DNA of 64,000 nt from Hyphomicrobiales bacterium (GCA_900473415.1 UCLR01000040.1:50004-114003); one strand, 5' to 3'. Numbered from the stretch's first letter, positions 18,515 to 27,421 are shown. Notes: generated by a model from the letters alone, not told the origin. Numbers and translations: made by a program.

Positions 18515-18550
18515 GGGGCGGGTCTCGGCGACGAGGTCCGCCCCATTTCT
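18515..18550 (+). terminator. Rho-independent terminator after frc
   Basis: Outer stem GGGGCGG (18515-18521) / CCGCCCC (18538-18544) with an inner CTCG-GCGA-CGAG hairpin, then ATTTCTT. It separates oxc-frc from the next promoter. Confidence 0.6.
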
Positions 18551-18615
18551 TAAGCGCGCAGCCCCGCAAAAGAACGGCGATCGCGGCGCGGAGCAGCGCC
18601 GTAGGTACGCGCAAT

Positions 18616-18632
18616 TGGCATGCATAATGCCA
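18616..18632. promoter_or_regulatory. Operator site B (GntR-type palindrome)
   Basis: TGGCAT-GCATA-ATGCCA with T/A flanks, perfect arms. It lies 99 bp upstream of site C in the promoter region of the acyl-CoA synthetase. Confidence 0.65.
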
Positions 18633-18697
18633 AATGTTGGCGAGGCATATTAGGGTCGCGCCGCAATCCAGTGCCCGGTTCCTGCACCATCTCCCTC

Positions 18698-18731
18698 TTG
18701 ACAGTGAACTCGATTGGCATGCCAAATACCA
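18698..18731 (+). promoter_or_regulatory. Promoter with operator site C, acyl-CoA synthetase unit
   Basis: A -35 TTGACA (18698-18703) is followed 11 nt later by TGGCAT-GCCAA-ATACCA (18715-18731), which covers the expected -10. The gcl promoter shows the same spacing. It supports repression by a palindrome-binding regulator and shows that the coding start must lie downstream. Confidence 0.6.
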
Positions 18732-18822
18732 ATCAAGGTTCGGGCCCGGCGCGAAGGCGCCGGAGAGCGAGGCGAGCAAGCCCACGGATCGGCAGAACAA
18801 TGTCCACGGGAGGAAATGCATC

Positions 18823-21000
18823 ATGGTGACGCAAGCAGCCCTCAAGATTGCACCGCGCGAAACAACGGCGGACCAGGCGACGGTCCGTAGGGTCCTGGAT
18901 GGCGTCAAGGCGGACGGCCGCACCGGCCTGACGGCTCCCGAGGCCAAGCTGGTCTGCGACGCCTACGACATCCCGCTGCCCAAGGAAGGCCTCGCCAAAT
19001 CGGCCGACGAGGCCGTCAAGCTCGCCGGCGGCATGGGTTATCCCGTCGTGATGAAGATCGTCTCGGCCGACATCCTGCACAAGACCGATGCCGGCGGCGT
19101 GATCGTCGGGGTGAAGAGCGATGCGGAGGCCCGCGCCGCCCATGACAAGATTCTCGCCAACGCCCAGGCCTACAAGGCCGATGCCAAGATCGAGGGCATC
19201 CAGGTGCAGCAGATGCTGCCCTCGGGCGCGACCGAAACGCTGGTTGGCGCCATCACCGATCCCTCCTTCGGCAAGCTCGTCGCCTTCGGCCTCGGCGGCA
19301 TCCTCGTCGAAGTTCTCAAGGACCTGACCTTCCGCCTGGCGCCGGTGAACGAGACGCAGGCGCTCGACATGATCGGCTCGATCAAGGCCAAGGAGATGCT
19401 CGACGGCGTGCGCGGCGGTGAACCTGTCGACCGCGACGCGCTCGCCGCGATCTTGGTCCAGGTCTCGACGCTGCTCGAGGATTTCCCGGAGATCGAGGAA
19501 CTCGACCTCAACCCGGTCTTCGCGACCAAATCCGGCGCGACCGCGGTCGATGCGCGCATCGTCTGCAATTTCGAGGCGCGCACCGAGCGCTTTCGTCCGG
19601 ACCAGGACTCCATCGTCAAGGCGATGAATCGGATCTTCCACCCGAAGGCCGTGGCGGTCATCGGCGCCTCGAACGAGGCCGGCAAGATCGGCAACTCGGT
19701 GATGAAGAACCTGATCAATGGCGGCTACAAGGGCACGATCGTTCCCGTGCATCCGAAGGCCGACACGATCGAGGGTATCAAGGCCTATAAGTCGATCCTC
19801 GACTATGCCGGCGAGGTCGATGTCGCTGTCTTTGCCGTGCCGGCCAAGCTCTGCAACGGCGCCATGGACGAGGTCGGTCGCAAGGGCGTGCCCGGTGCGG
19901 TGATGATCCCCTCCGGCTTCGCCGAATCGGGCGAGCCCGAGTTGCAGGAGGAGCTGCTGGCGACGGCCCGCAAGCACAATGTCCGGATCATGGGCCCGAA
20001 CATCTACGGCTTCTACTACACGCCGGAGAACCTCTGCGCGACCTTCTGCACGGCCTTCGACGTCAAGGGCAAGGCCGCCCTCTCCTCGCAGTCCGGCGGC
20101 GTCGGCATGTCGATCATCGGCTTTGCCCGGTCGACCAAGATGGGCGTCTCCTCGATCGTCGGTCTGGGCAACAAGTCGGACCTCGACGAGGACGACCTGC
20201 TGACCTTCTTCGAGCAGGACCCCAACACCTCCGTCATCGCGATGCATTGCGAGGATCTTAAGGACGGCCGTGCCTTCTCCGAGGTCGCCGAGCGCGTATC
20301 CAAGAAGAAGCCGGTGATCGTGCTGAAGGCCGGTCGGACGGCCTATGGCGCGAAGGCCGCGGCCTCGCACACCGGCGCGCTCGCCGGCAATGACAAGATC
20401 TACGACGACATCCTCAAGGCCTCCGGCGTCATCCGGGCGCCGTCGCTGCGCGGCATGCTCGAATACGCCCGCGGCGTGCAGGTCCTGCCGGCGCCCAAGG
20501 GCGAGAACGTCTTGATCATCACCGGCGCCGGTGGCTCCGGCGTGCTGCTCTCCGATGCCTGCTTCGACAATGGGCTGACCCTGATGAAGATGCCGGAGGA
20601 CCTCGACGCGGCCTTCCGCAAGTTCATCCCGCCCTTCGGCGCAGCCGGCAATCCCGTGGACATCACCGGCGGCGAGCCGCCTCTGACCTACCAGAACACG
20701 GTCCGGCTCGGCCTTAACGACGAGCGGATCCATGCGCTGATCCTGGGCTATTGGCACACGATCGTGACCCCGCCGCTGGTCTTCGCCGACAAGATGATCG
20801 AGGTCGTCACCGAAGCGCGCGCCAAGGGCATCGACAAGCCGATCGTCGCCTCGCTGGTCGGCGACGTCGAGGTCGAAAAGGCCTGCGAGAAGCTCTACGA
20901 CCACGGCATCGTGGCCTATCCGTACACAACGGAAACGCCGGTCGAGGTGCTGGGCGCCAAGTACAAGTGGGCCCGCGCCGCCGGCCTGATCAAGGGCTGA
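18823..21000 (+). CDS. ADP-forming acyl-CoA synthetase, fused beta-alpha order
   Basis: 725 residues. The N-terminal ATP-grasp (beta-like) part covers about 40-260, with KIVSADILHKTDAGGVIVGV (His ~86). The CoA-binding Rossmann domain starts about 268 (FHPKAVAVIGASNEAGKIGN), and the ligase domain carries the phospho-His motif AASHTGALAGND near 516. The family makes acyl-CoA from acid, CoA and ATP with ADP release. ATP-grasp first is the reverse of many acetate-CoA ligases of this type. Start ATG 18823 has GGGAGG nine bases upstream; the longer frame to 18634 would include the promoter. In this setting it may activate oxalate, formate or acetate; the substrate is unknown. Confidence 0.9.
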   Translation: MVTQAALKIAPRETTADQATVRRVLDGVKADGRTGLTAPEAKLVCDAYDIPLPKEGLAKSADEAVKLAGGMGYPVVMKIVSADILHKTDAGGVIVGVKSDAEARAAHDKILANAQAYKADAKIEGIQVQQMLPSGATETLVGAITDPSFGKLVAFGLGGILVEVLKDLTFRLAPVNETQALDMIGSIKAKEMLDGVRGGEPVDRDALAAILVQVSTLLEDFPEIEELDLNPVFATKSGATAVDARIVCNFEARTERFRPDQDSIVKAMNRIFHPKAVAVIGASNEAGKIGNSVMKNLINGGYKGTIVPVHPKADTIEGIKAYKSILDYAGEVDVAVFAVPAKLCNGAMDEVGRKGVPGAVMIPSGFAESGEPELQEELLATARKHNVRIMGPNIYGFYYTPENLCATFCTAFDVKGKAALSSQSGGVGMSIIGFARSTKMGVSSIVGLGNKSDLDEDDLLTFFEQDPNTSVIAMHCEDLKDGRAFSEVAERVSKKKPVIVLKAGRTAYGAKAAASHTGALAGNDKIYDDILKASGVIRAPSLRGMLEYARGVQVLPAPKGENVLIITGAGGSGVLLSDACFDNGLTLMKMPEDLDAAFRKFIPPFGAAGNPVDITGGEPPLTYQNTVRLGLNDERIHALILGYWHTIVTPPLVFADKMIEVVTEARAKGIDKPIVASLVGDVEVEKACEKLYDHGIVAYPYTTETPVEVLGAKYKWARAAGLIKG

Positions 21001-21069
21001 GAGCCATCCGCTGATTTCGCCGACGCCCGGACTCCGTCCCGCGTCGGCGGCTGCATGCAAAGCGTGACC

Positions 21070-21098
21070 GCCGCTCCCTCCGCGCGAGAGGGAGCGGC
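21070..21098 (+). terminator. Strong hairpin between acyl-CoA synthetase and sucC
   Basis: An 11-bp stem GCCGCTCCCTC / GAGGGAGCGGC with a 7-nt loop, but no T run follows (GCCTTCC). It may attenuate rather than end transcription, or protect mRNA ends. Confidence 0.45.
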
Positions 21099-21187
21099 GC
21101 CTTCCATATCGTCAAAGGCTTCTGTTCCGAATGGCCGGCGCCACGGAAAGGCCCGGTCGCTCTCCCCGAACTCCGAGAGAGATCGCG

Positions 21188-22384
21188 ATGAACATCCATG
21201 AATATCAGGCGAAGGGATTGCTCAGGGAGTTCGGGGTGCCTGTCCCGGACGGTTTTGCCGTGCTGTCGGCCGAGGATGCGGAAGCGGCGGCAAGAAAGCT
21301 GCGCGGCCCGGTCTGGGTGGTGAAGTCCCAGATCCACGCGGGCGGCCGCGGCAAGGGCAAGTTCAAAGAACCGGAGGCCGGCGACAAGGGCGGCGTCAGG
21401 CTGGCCAGGTCGATCGAAGAGGCCGCCGATTTCGTGCGCCAGATGCTCGGCCATACGCTGGTGACCGTGCAGACCGGCGAGGCCGGAAAGCAGGTCAACC
21501 GGCTCTACATCGAGGACGGCTCGCTGATCGAGCGCGAATTCTATCTCTCGATGCTCGTCGACCGCGAGACCGCGCGGATCGCCTTCGTGGTCTCGACAGA
21601 AGGCGGCATGGACATCGAGGATGTCGCCCATGACAGCCCCGAAAAGATCAAGACCTTCTCGGTCGACCCTGCGACCGGCGTCATGCCGCTGCACGGCCGC
21701 ACCGTCGCTGAAGCCCTGCATCTCACCGGCGACCTCGCCAAGCAGGCCGAAGATTTGACGACGAAGCTCTATACGGCCTTCGTCGCCAAGGACATGGCGA
21801 TGCTCGAGATCAACCCGCTGATCGTCACCAAGGACGGCAGGCTGCGCTGCCTCGACGCTAAGATCTCCTTCGACGACAACGCGGTCTATCGCCACCCGGA
21901 CGTCTACAGGCTGCGCGACGAAAGCGAGGAGGACACCAAGGAGATCGAGGCCTCCAAGTACGACCTGGCCTATATCGCGCTCGACGGCACCATCGGCTGC
22001 ATGGTCAACGGCGCCGGCCTCGCCATGGCGACGCTCGACATCATCCAGCTCTATGGGGAATCGCCCGCGAACTTCCTCGATGTCGGCGGCGGCGCCAGCG
22101 AGGAGAGGGTGACGGCGGCCTTCAAGATCATCACCGCCGATCCCAATGTGAAGGGTATCCTGGTCAACATTTTCGGTGGCATCATGAAGTGCGACGTGAT
22201 TGCGCGCGGCGTGATCGCGGCGGTCAAGACGGTGGGGCTCGAAGTGCCGCTCGTCGTGCGGCTGGAGGGGACGAATGTCGAGGAGGGCAAGGCGATCATC
22301 CGTTCCTCCGGGCTCAACGTCATTCCCGCCGACGACCTCGACGATGCGGCGCAGAAGATCGTCGCTGCCGTGCGCCAGACGTGA
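21188..22384 (+). CDS. Succinyl-CoA-synthetase-like beta subunit (island copy 1)
   Basis: 398 residues, ATP-grasp. The N-terminus MNIHEYQAKGLLREFGVPVP, the QIHAGGRGKGKFKEPEAGDK insert of true SucC, and the C-terminal FGGIMKCDVIARGV and RLEGTNVEEGK are all canonical. It pairs with the alpha subunit 97 nt downstream. Start at ATG 21188. The pair is not beside mdh or sucAB, so it looks like an accessory copy serving this pathway, perhaps for oxalate, malate or another dicarboxylate. The preferred acid cannot be read from the sequence. Confidence 0.88.
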   Translation: MNIHEYQAKGLLREFGVPVPDGFAVLSAEDAEAAARKLRGPVWVVKSQIHAGGRGKGKFKEPEAGDKGGVRLARSIEEAADFVRQMLGHTLVTVQTGEAGKQVNRLYIEDGSLIEREFYLSMLVDRETARIAFVVSTEGGMDIEDVAHDSPEKIKTFSVDPATGVMPLHGRTVAEALHLTGDLAKQAEDLTTKLYTAFVAKDMAMLEINPLIVTKDGRLRCLDAKISFDDNAVYRHPDVYRLRDESEEDTKEIEASKYDLAYIALDGTIGCMVNGAGLAMATLDIIQLYGESPANFLDVGGGASEERVTAAFKIITADPNVKGILVNIFGGIMKCDVIARGVIAAVKTVGLEVPLVVRLEGTNVEEGKAIIRSSGLNVIPADDLDDAAQKIVAAVRQT

Positions 22385-22481
22385 GGAGGCTAGAAGGGTT
22401 CGAGGATAAGACCAGCGCACAGCCGAGCCAGAGGACGCAGGAAAAGCAAGCGAAGAAACAATAATCAACGAGGGGAAACGC

Positions 22482-23411
22482 ATGGCGATCCTGATCAACA
22501 GGAACACCAAGGTCATCTGCCAGGGCTTTACCGGCAAGAACGGTACCTTCCACTCCGAGCAGGCGGTTGCCTACGGCACGCGCATGGTCGGCGGCGTCGC
22601 GCCCGGCAAGGGCGGCCAGACCCATCTCAGCCTTCCCGTCTTCAATACCGTGGCGGAAGCCAAGGCCAGGACCGGCGCCGATGCCTCCGTCATCTATGTA
22701 CCGCCTCCAGGCGCGGCCGACGCGATCTGCGAGGCGATCGATGCCCAGATCCCGCTGATCGTCTGCATCACCGAGGGCATCCCGGTGCTCGACATGGTCA
22801 AGGTCAAGCGCATGCTGAGCGGCTCGAAGTCGCGCCTGATCGGGCCGAACTGCCCGGGCATCGTCACAGCAGGCGAGAGCAAGATCGGCATCATGCCGGC
22901 GAACATCTTCAAGCGCGGCTCGGTCGGCATCGTCTCGCGCTCGGGCACGCTGACCTATGAGGCGGTGTTCCAGACCTCCTGCGAGGGCCTCGGCCAGACC
23001 ACGGCCGTCGGCATCGGCGGCGACCCGGTCAAGGGCACCGAGTTCATCGACATGCTCGAGATGTTCCTGGCCGATCCCGCGACCGAGGCGATCGTGATGA
23101 TCGGTGAGATCGGCGGCTCGGCAGAGGAAGACGCGGCGCAGTTCATCAGGGACGAGGCCAGGCGTGGGCGCGCCAAACCCATGGTTGGCTTCATCGCTGG
23201 CCGCACGGCGCCTCCAGGCCGCCGCATGGGCCATGCGGGCGCGATCATCTCGGGTGGCAAGGGCGGCGCCGAGGACAAGATCGCAGCGATGGAAGCCGCA
23301 GGCATCAGGGTGTCGCCCTCGCCGGCGCGCCTTGGAAAGACCTTGGCCGAGCTGCTTGCCGGCGAGTTCGCCGTCAAGAAGCGCTGCGCCGAGATCGAAT
23401 GGTCGTTCTGA
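22482..23411 (+). CDS. Succinyl-CoA-synthetase-like alpha subunit (island copy 1)
   Basis: 309 residues. The CoA-binding fold has QGFTGKNGTFHSEQAVAYGT and VGGVAPGKGG, the invariant GPNCPGIVTAGE motif, and the phosphohistidine motif RRMGHAGAIIS near residue 248. All active-site motifs are intact. Its ribosome site is AGGGG before ATG 22482. It forms an ADP-forming ligase with the preceding beta subunit. A GntR paralogue follows on the same strand. Confidence 0.88.
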   Translation: MAILINRNTKVICQGFTGKNGTFHSEQAVAYGTRMVGGVAPGKGGQTHLSLPVFNTVAEAKARTGADASVIYVPPPGAADAICEAIDAQIPLIVCITEGIPVLDMVKVKRMLSGSKSRLIGPNCPGIVTAGESKIGIMPANIFKRGSVGIVSRSGTLTYEAVFQTSCEGLGQTTAVGIGGDPVKGTEFIDMLEMFLADPATEAIVMIGEIGGSAEEDAAQFIRDEARRGRAKPMVGFIAGRTAPPGRRMGHAGAIISGGKGGAEDKIAAMEAAGIRVSPSPARLGKTLAELLAGEFAVKKRCAEIEWSF

Positions 23412-23610
23412 TCCCCAACCGCCGCGTCGCCAGTTGCGGCAAGCCGGCCCTTTCAGGATGACCGGCGGATCCGACCTCCTCCCCGAGGCCTCGCAGCCAC
23501 CTGGCTACGGGGCCTCTTCTTGGCTGCCGCAGCGGCGGTCGGTATAGCCTCTCACATGGACGCCGGGCGCGTTCGGCGTTATGCGCTGCAGCGATGCAGG
23601 AGCAGTGACC

Positions 23611-24336
23611 GTGAAAGCCCCCCGCGCCACCACCACAGCCGCCGCCGCGATGCCGAGCCTCGAGCTCAAACGCTTTGCGCCCGAAGCGACCTTCAAGACC
23701 AAAGTCTACGCCGCGCTGAAGCAGGCGATCATCAACATGGACATCTATGGCTCGCCGGAGCCGACCTGGATCGACGAGCGCCAGCTCTCCGAGCAACTCG
23801 GCGTCAGCCGCACGCCGGTGCGCGAGGCCATCGCGATGCTCGAGCAGGAAGGGTTGGTGAAGTCGCTGCCGCGCCGCGGCATCATGGTCCTGAAGAAGAC
23901 CAAGAACGAGATCGTCGAGATGATCCAGGCCTGGGCGGCGCTGGAGAGCATGGCCGCGCGCCTCGCCGTGGAGCGCGCCAGCGACGCCGAGATCGCCAAG
24001 CTTCGCACCTTGTTCCAGGCTTTCGACGAGGCGCACAAGCCGTCCGACCATGTCGGCGAATACTCGTCGGCCAATCTCATCTTCCATCAGACTCTGATCG
24101 GGCTGAGCAAATCGCAGCTGCTGGTCGAGATGACTGACAATCTGCTGCTGCATGTGCGCGGTATCCGCCAGATGACGATCGGGCGCGAAGACCGCGCCAG
24201 CCGTTCCATCGTCGACCATCTGCAAATCATCGAGGCGCTCGAGCGCCGCGATGTCGCCCTCGCGGAACGCCTGTCGCGCGATCACACGTTGGGCCTTGCG
24301 GCCTTTGTCGACCAGCACGCCGACATCTTCGACTGA
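23611..24336 (+). CDS. GntR-family regulator with FCD domain (copy 2)
   Basis: 241 residues from GTG 23611, eight bases after AGGAG; the frame is also open to ATG 23581. The wHTH is nearly the same as copy 1: GVSRTPVREAIAMLEQEGLV and LPRRGIMVL, and both continue into WAALESMAARLA. The FCD domain has NLIFHQTLIGLS and IVDHLQIIEAL. It is probably cotranscribed with the acyl-CoA synthetase-sucCD unit. The shared recognition helix implies it can bind the same palindrome as copy 1. No copy of the palindrome is seen directly upstream of it. Confidence 0.88.
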   Translation: MKAPRATTTAAAAMPSLELKRFAPEATFKTKVYAALKQAIINMDIYGSPEPTWIDERQLSEQLGVSRTPVREAIAMLEQEGLVKSLPRRGIMVLKKTKNEIVEMIQAWAALESMAARLAVERASDAEIAKLRTLFQAFDEAHKPSDHVGEYSSANLIFHQTLIGLSKSQLLVEMTDNLLLHVRGIRQMTIGREDRASRSIVDHLQIIEALERRDVALAERLSRDHTLGLAAFVDQHADIFD

Positions 24337-24364
24337 GAGCGTGCTGATTTTCTGCGGAACTACG

Positions 24365-24462
24365 CCGCCATCCCGGACAAGCGGCTTTAGCCGCGCAGAT
24401 CCGGGATCCATCGCAGAGCGCCGAGCCCTATGATGGATCCCGGGGCAAGCCCGGGATGGCGG
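24365..24462. repeat. Nested intergenic inverted repeat
   Basis: Outer arms CCGCCATCCCGG / CCCGGGATGGCGG and inner arms GATCCGGGATCCATC / GATGGATCCCGG form a two-level palindrome between convergent genes. It is of the same general kind as 8623-8702 and may act as a terminator. Confidence 0.65.
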
Positions 24463-24493
24463 TGTGGTTCCGTGCAAAACCAGCGAGCTCCAA

Positions 24494-24595
24494 GAGCGCT
24501 TTCGCGCGAAGTGGCGCCGGTTCGCGCAAAGCAAACGCGACGAAGCAAAAGGCCGGAGCATCCCGGCAATCTGCGCGGAAAATGCTCCGGGCTCG
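24494..24595. repeat. Diverged copy of the short Rhizobiales repeat plus hairpin
   Basis: CGCTTTCGCGCGAAGTGG, CCGGTTCGCGCAAAG and a downstream AAGCAAAAGGCC...GGAGC tail match the element at 6569-6614 in order. The end holds a CCGGAGCATCCCGG / GCTCCGGG hairpin. It lies just beyond the stop of the FAH-family gene. Confidence 0.55.
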
Positions 24596-24599
24596 CTGA

Positions 24600-25430
24600 T
24601 CAGCCGCACTGCACGAAGGTATTGGCGAGCGTGCCGATGCCCTCGATCGCCACTTCGACCGTGTTGACCGGCTCCTTCATGGCGCCGACGCCGAGCGAAG
24701 TGCCGCAGCAGATCAGATCTCCCGGCAGCAGCGTCATGTCGTGGGAGAGCCGGCTGACCAGCTCGTGCGGCTGGAAGATCATGTCCGCGATCGGGTAGTT
24801 CTGCCGCTCCTGGCCGTTCAGGAGCGTCCGAACCGTCAGGTCGCGCGGATCGAGGCCGGTCGCGATCACCGGCCCAAAGGGGCCGAAGCCATCGAAGCTC
24901 TTGGCCCGTACCCACTGCGCGAAGGTTGGGTCGGCGGCGATCAGGTCCACTGCCGTGATGTCGTTGGCGCAGGTATAGCCGAAGATGAATTCACCGGCCT
25001 CCTGTGGACTCACCTTGCTGCAGCGGCGACCGATGACGATACCGAGCTCGCCCTCGTACACCACCTTGCCTGCATAGGATGCCGGCCGAGCGACCGCCGA
25101 GCCCGGCCCCGCCACGCAGGATGGCGCCTTCATCAGGTAGAGCGGCTCCGGCGGGACCGGATTCGACAATTTGGCGGCGAGTGCGTGGAAGTTGTTCCAC
25201 AGGGCAATGATCTTGGATGGTGCGGTCGGCGCAAGCAGGGTGATTTCGGCGAGTGGAACGCTCTCCCCGGTGGGCTGGGCGCCGGCAAACATGTCGCCGC
25301 GATGGATCGCGACGCGCGCTCCCTCCAGCCGGCCGAAGCCCTCGCGCCCGCCATGCGCGAAGCGGACCCAATATGCCACCTCGCCGGGTTCTGCCTGCGC
25401 CTCTTGCCGTACGGCCGTGATCGTCGCCAT
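24600..25430 (-). CDS. Fumarylacetoacetate hydrolase (FAH)-family protein
   Basis: 276 residues. The FAH C-terminal fold has KIIALWNNFHALAAK, EGELGIVIGRRCSKV with the metal-binding E-x-E pattern, ANDITAVDL, AKSFDGFGPFGPVI and PGDLICCGTSLGVG. Members cleave or decarboxylate oxo-acids (oxaloacetate, acylpyruvates). It is the last gene of the gcl operon, and the upstream panE2-like stop overlaps a GTG at 25454. I prefer ATG 25430, which has GAGGTG six bases upstream. The substrate is not evident; a 2-oxo-dicarboxylate linked to glyoxylate is a guess. Confidence 0.85.
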   Translation of the reverse strand: MATITAVRQEAQAEPGEVAYWVRFAHGGREGFGRLEGARVAIHRGDMFAGAQPTGESVPLAEITLLAPTAPSKIIALWNNFHALAAKLSNPVPPEPLYLMKAPSCVAGPGSAVARPASYAGKVVYEGELGIVIGRRCSKVSPQEAGEFIFGYTCANDITAVDLIAADPTFAQWVRAKSFDGFGPFGPVIATGLDPRDLTVRTLLNGQERQNYPIADMIFQPHELVSRLSHDMTLLPGDLICCGTSLGVGAMKEPVNTVEVAIEGIGTLANTFVQCG

Positions 25431-25450
25431 GGCTCCCACCTCTTCTCGCT

Positions 25451-26509
25451 TCACGAGGTCGCCAGCTCGCGCAGCGGCACCGTCGCCTGTCCCTGCGGAG
25501 CCTTCTCCTCCTGGAGCGCCTCAGGTGGGAACGTCGGGTAGAGCCCCTTCACGCTCGCCATCTGCTGGACGAGCCCAAGCACGGCGTCGATGTAGGGCGT
25601 GGGTGCCTCGACGAGGCGCCCCATCTCCTGCACGGCGCCGAGCAGGGCGTCGATCTCCAGCGGGCGGCCCCTCTCCAGATCCTGGAGCATGGAGGTGCGA
25701 TGGGCGCCGACGCCGGCCGCGCCGTTGATCCGGCGCTCGACGTCGACGCGGAAGTGGACGCCGAGCTTTTCGCCGATCTGCTGCGCCTCGAGCATCATAT
25801 GGCGCGCGAGCGCCCGCGTGCCGGGATCGGTCGCGACGATGTCGAGCGTCGCATGCGTCAGCGCCGAGATCGGGTTGAAGCAGAGATTCCCCCAGAGCTT
25901 GAGCCAGATGTCGTCGCGGATATCAGTGAAAAGCCTCGGCTTCATGCCGCCGGCGGCGATCGCGTCGGCGAAGTGCGTCAGCCGCTCGCTTTCCTGGCGA
26001 TTGGGTTCGCCGAGGCCGAACTGGTCGCCATAGATGTGCTTGATCACGCCGGGCTCGATGATCTCGGTGGCCGGATAGACCGTGCAGCCGATGACACGCT
26101 CGGGGCCGATCGCGTTCCACTGGCGATCGCCGGGGTCGACGCTGCGCAGGCGCAAGTCGGCATGAGGCCCTTCCAAGCCGTAAAAATACCACCACGGCAC
26201 GCCGTTCTGGGCGGTGACGATGGCGGTACCCGGCCCGAGCAACGGCTTCAGCTCCTCCGCAGCTTCCCAGGCCTGGTGTGCCTTGAGCGCGATGACCACG
26301 TAGTCCTGGTGCCCGAGATCGCGCGGATCGCGACTTGCCTGCATCTGCTCGGTGATCGTCTCGGTCTTGGTGACGAGGGTCAGGCCCTTGGCTTTGATCG
26401 CCTCCAGATGGGCGCCGCGCGCCACGAGCGAGACATCGAGGCCGCCGCGCTTGAGCATCACGCCCATATAGCCGCCGATCGCGCCGGCGCCGTAGATGCA
26501 GATCTTCAT
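25451..26509 (-). CDS. PanE2-like oxidoreductase, candidate oxalyl-CoA reductase
   Basis: 352 residues, ketopantoate-reductase superfamily. An NADP-binding GAGAIGGYMG (about 7-16) and VIALKAHQ precede the C-terminal helical domain with KLWGNLCFNPISALTHATLD. By length and context it resembles Methylobacterium PanE2, reported to reduce oxalyl-CoA to glyoxylate. It lies in the gcl operon (21 nt after glxR) beside oxc-frc, not with pan genes. That makes oxalyl-CoA reduction the best reading; a 2-dehydropantoate reductase is the alternative. Confidence 0.82.
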   Translation of the reverse strand: MKICIYGAGAIGGYMGVMLKRGGLDVSLVARGAHLEAIKAKGLTLVTKTETITEQMQASRDPRDLGHQDYVVIALKAHQAWEAAEELKPLLGPGTAIVTAQNGVPWWYFYGLEGPHADLRLRSVDPGDRQWNAIGPERVIGCTVYPATEIIEPGVIKHIYGDQFGLGEPNRQESERLTHFADAIAAGGMKPRLFTDIRDDIWLKLWGNLCFNPISALTHATLDIVATDPGTRALARHMMLEAQQIGEKLGVHFRVDVERRINGAAGVGAHRTSMLQDLERGRPLEIDALLGAVQEMGRLVEAPTPYIDAVLGLVQQMASVKGLYPTFPPEALQEEKAPQGQATVPLRELATS

Positions 26510-26530
26510 CGGGCCTCCCCTTTCGTGCTT

Positions 26531-27421
26531 CTATGAGGTCGCGACCTGGTGGTTCGCCATGATCTCCAGCGCCCGCACCATGGCCGAATGATCCCAGCCC
26601 TTGCCGCCATGGGCGACGCAGGTGTTGAGCAGTTCCTGGGCCGTCGCAGTGTTCGGCAGCGACACACCCAGCGAGCGCGCGCTCTGCAGCGCGAGGTTCA
26701 GGTCCTTCTGGTGCAGCCCGATGCGGAAACCCGGGTCGAAGCTGCGCTTGACCATGCGTTCGCCATGAACCTCCAGAATCCGCGACGAGGCGAACCCGCC
26801 CATCAGGGCCTGACGCACCTTGGCCGGATCCGCCCCTGCTTTCGAGGCGAAGAGCAGAGCCTCGCCAACCGCCTCGATGGTCAGCGCGACGATGATCTGG
26901 TTGGCGACCTTGGTGGTTTGCCCGTCACCGTTGCCGCCGACCAGCGTGATATTCTTGCCCATCAGCTCGAACAGCGGCTTGACCTTGTCGAAGGTCGCCT
27001 GTGGGCCACCGACCATGATGGTCAGGCTGGCTGCCTTTGCCCCGACCTCGCCGCCGGAGACCGGCGCGTCGAGATAGGAGCCGCCGGACTTCTCAACCCG
27101 TTTGGCGAACTCCTTGGTCGCCATCGGCGAGATCGAGCTCATGTCGACGACGATCTTGCCCGCCGACAGGCCAGCCGCGATGCCATCGCCGGAGAACAGC
27201 ACCTCCTCGACCTGCGGCGTGTCGGGGAGCATCAGGAAGACGATCTCGCTCGCCGCCGCGACGCCTTGCGGCGTTGCATGGACGACGACGCCCTTCTCGA
27301 CCAGATCCGGTGCCACCGGCTTGTGATGGCTGGACGTATGCAGGCGATGGCCGGCGGCGAGCAGGTGCTCCGCCATCGGGCGACCCATGATCCCCAGTCC
27401 GATGAAACCGATTTCAGTCAT
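26531..27421 (-). CDS. glxR: Tartronate semialdehyde reductase (2-hydroxy-3-oxopropionate reductase)
   Basis: 296 residues, beta-hydroxyacid dehydrogenase family. The N-terminal GFIGLGIMGRPMAEHLLAAG binds the dinucleotide; DAPVSGGEVGA is the substrate motif, and the catalytic Lys is in TTKVANQIIVALT near 170. It reduces tartronate semialdehyde to glycerate. Downstream of hyi by 43 nt. The close garR name would fit equally; glxR is used because of the gcl-hyi context. Confidence 0.92.
   Translation of the reverse strand: MTEIGFIGLGIMGRPMAEHLLAAGHRLHTSSHHKPVAPDLVEKGVVVHATPQGVAAASEIVFLMLPDTPQVEEVLFSGDGIAAGLSAGKIVVDMSSISPMATKEFAKRVEKSGGSYLDAPVSGGEVGAKAASLTIMVGGPQATFDKVKPLFELMGKNITLVGGNGDGQTTKVANQIIVALTIEAVGEALLFASKAGADPAKVRQALMGGFASSRILEVHGERMVKRSFDPGFRIGLHQKDLNLALQSARSLGVSLPNTATAQELLNTCVAHGGKGWDHSAMVRALEIMANHQVATS

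Noticed and set aside
18733..21060. 775-codon open frame antisense to the acyl-CoA synthetase
   Set aside because: A high-GC shadow frame: low-complexity Arg/Gly/Asp/Leu composition, no motif, and the opposite strand encodes a complete conserved enzyme.
25451..26509. Annotation as plain 2-dehydropantoate 2-reductase (panE)
   Set aside because: The fold fits, but the operon with gcl-hyi-glxR and the nearby oxc-frc make a role in oxalyl-CoA reduction more likely; kept as the alternative.
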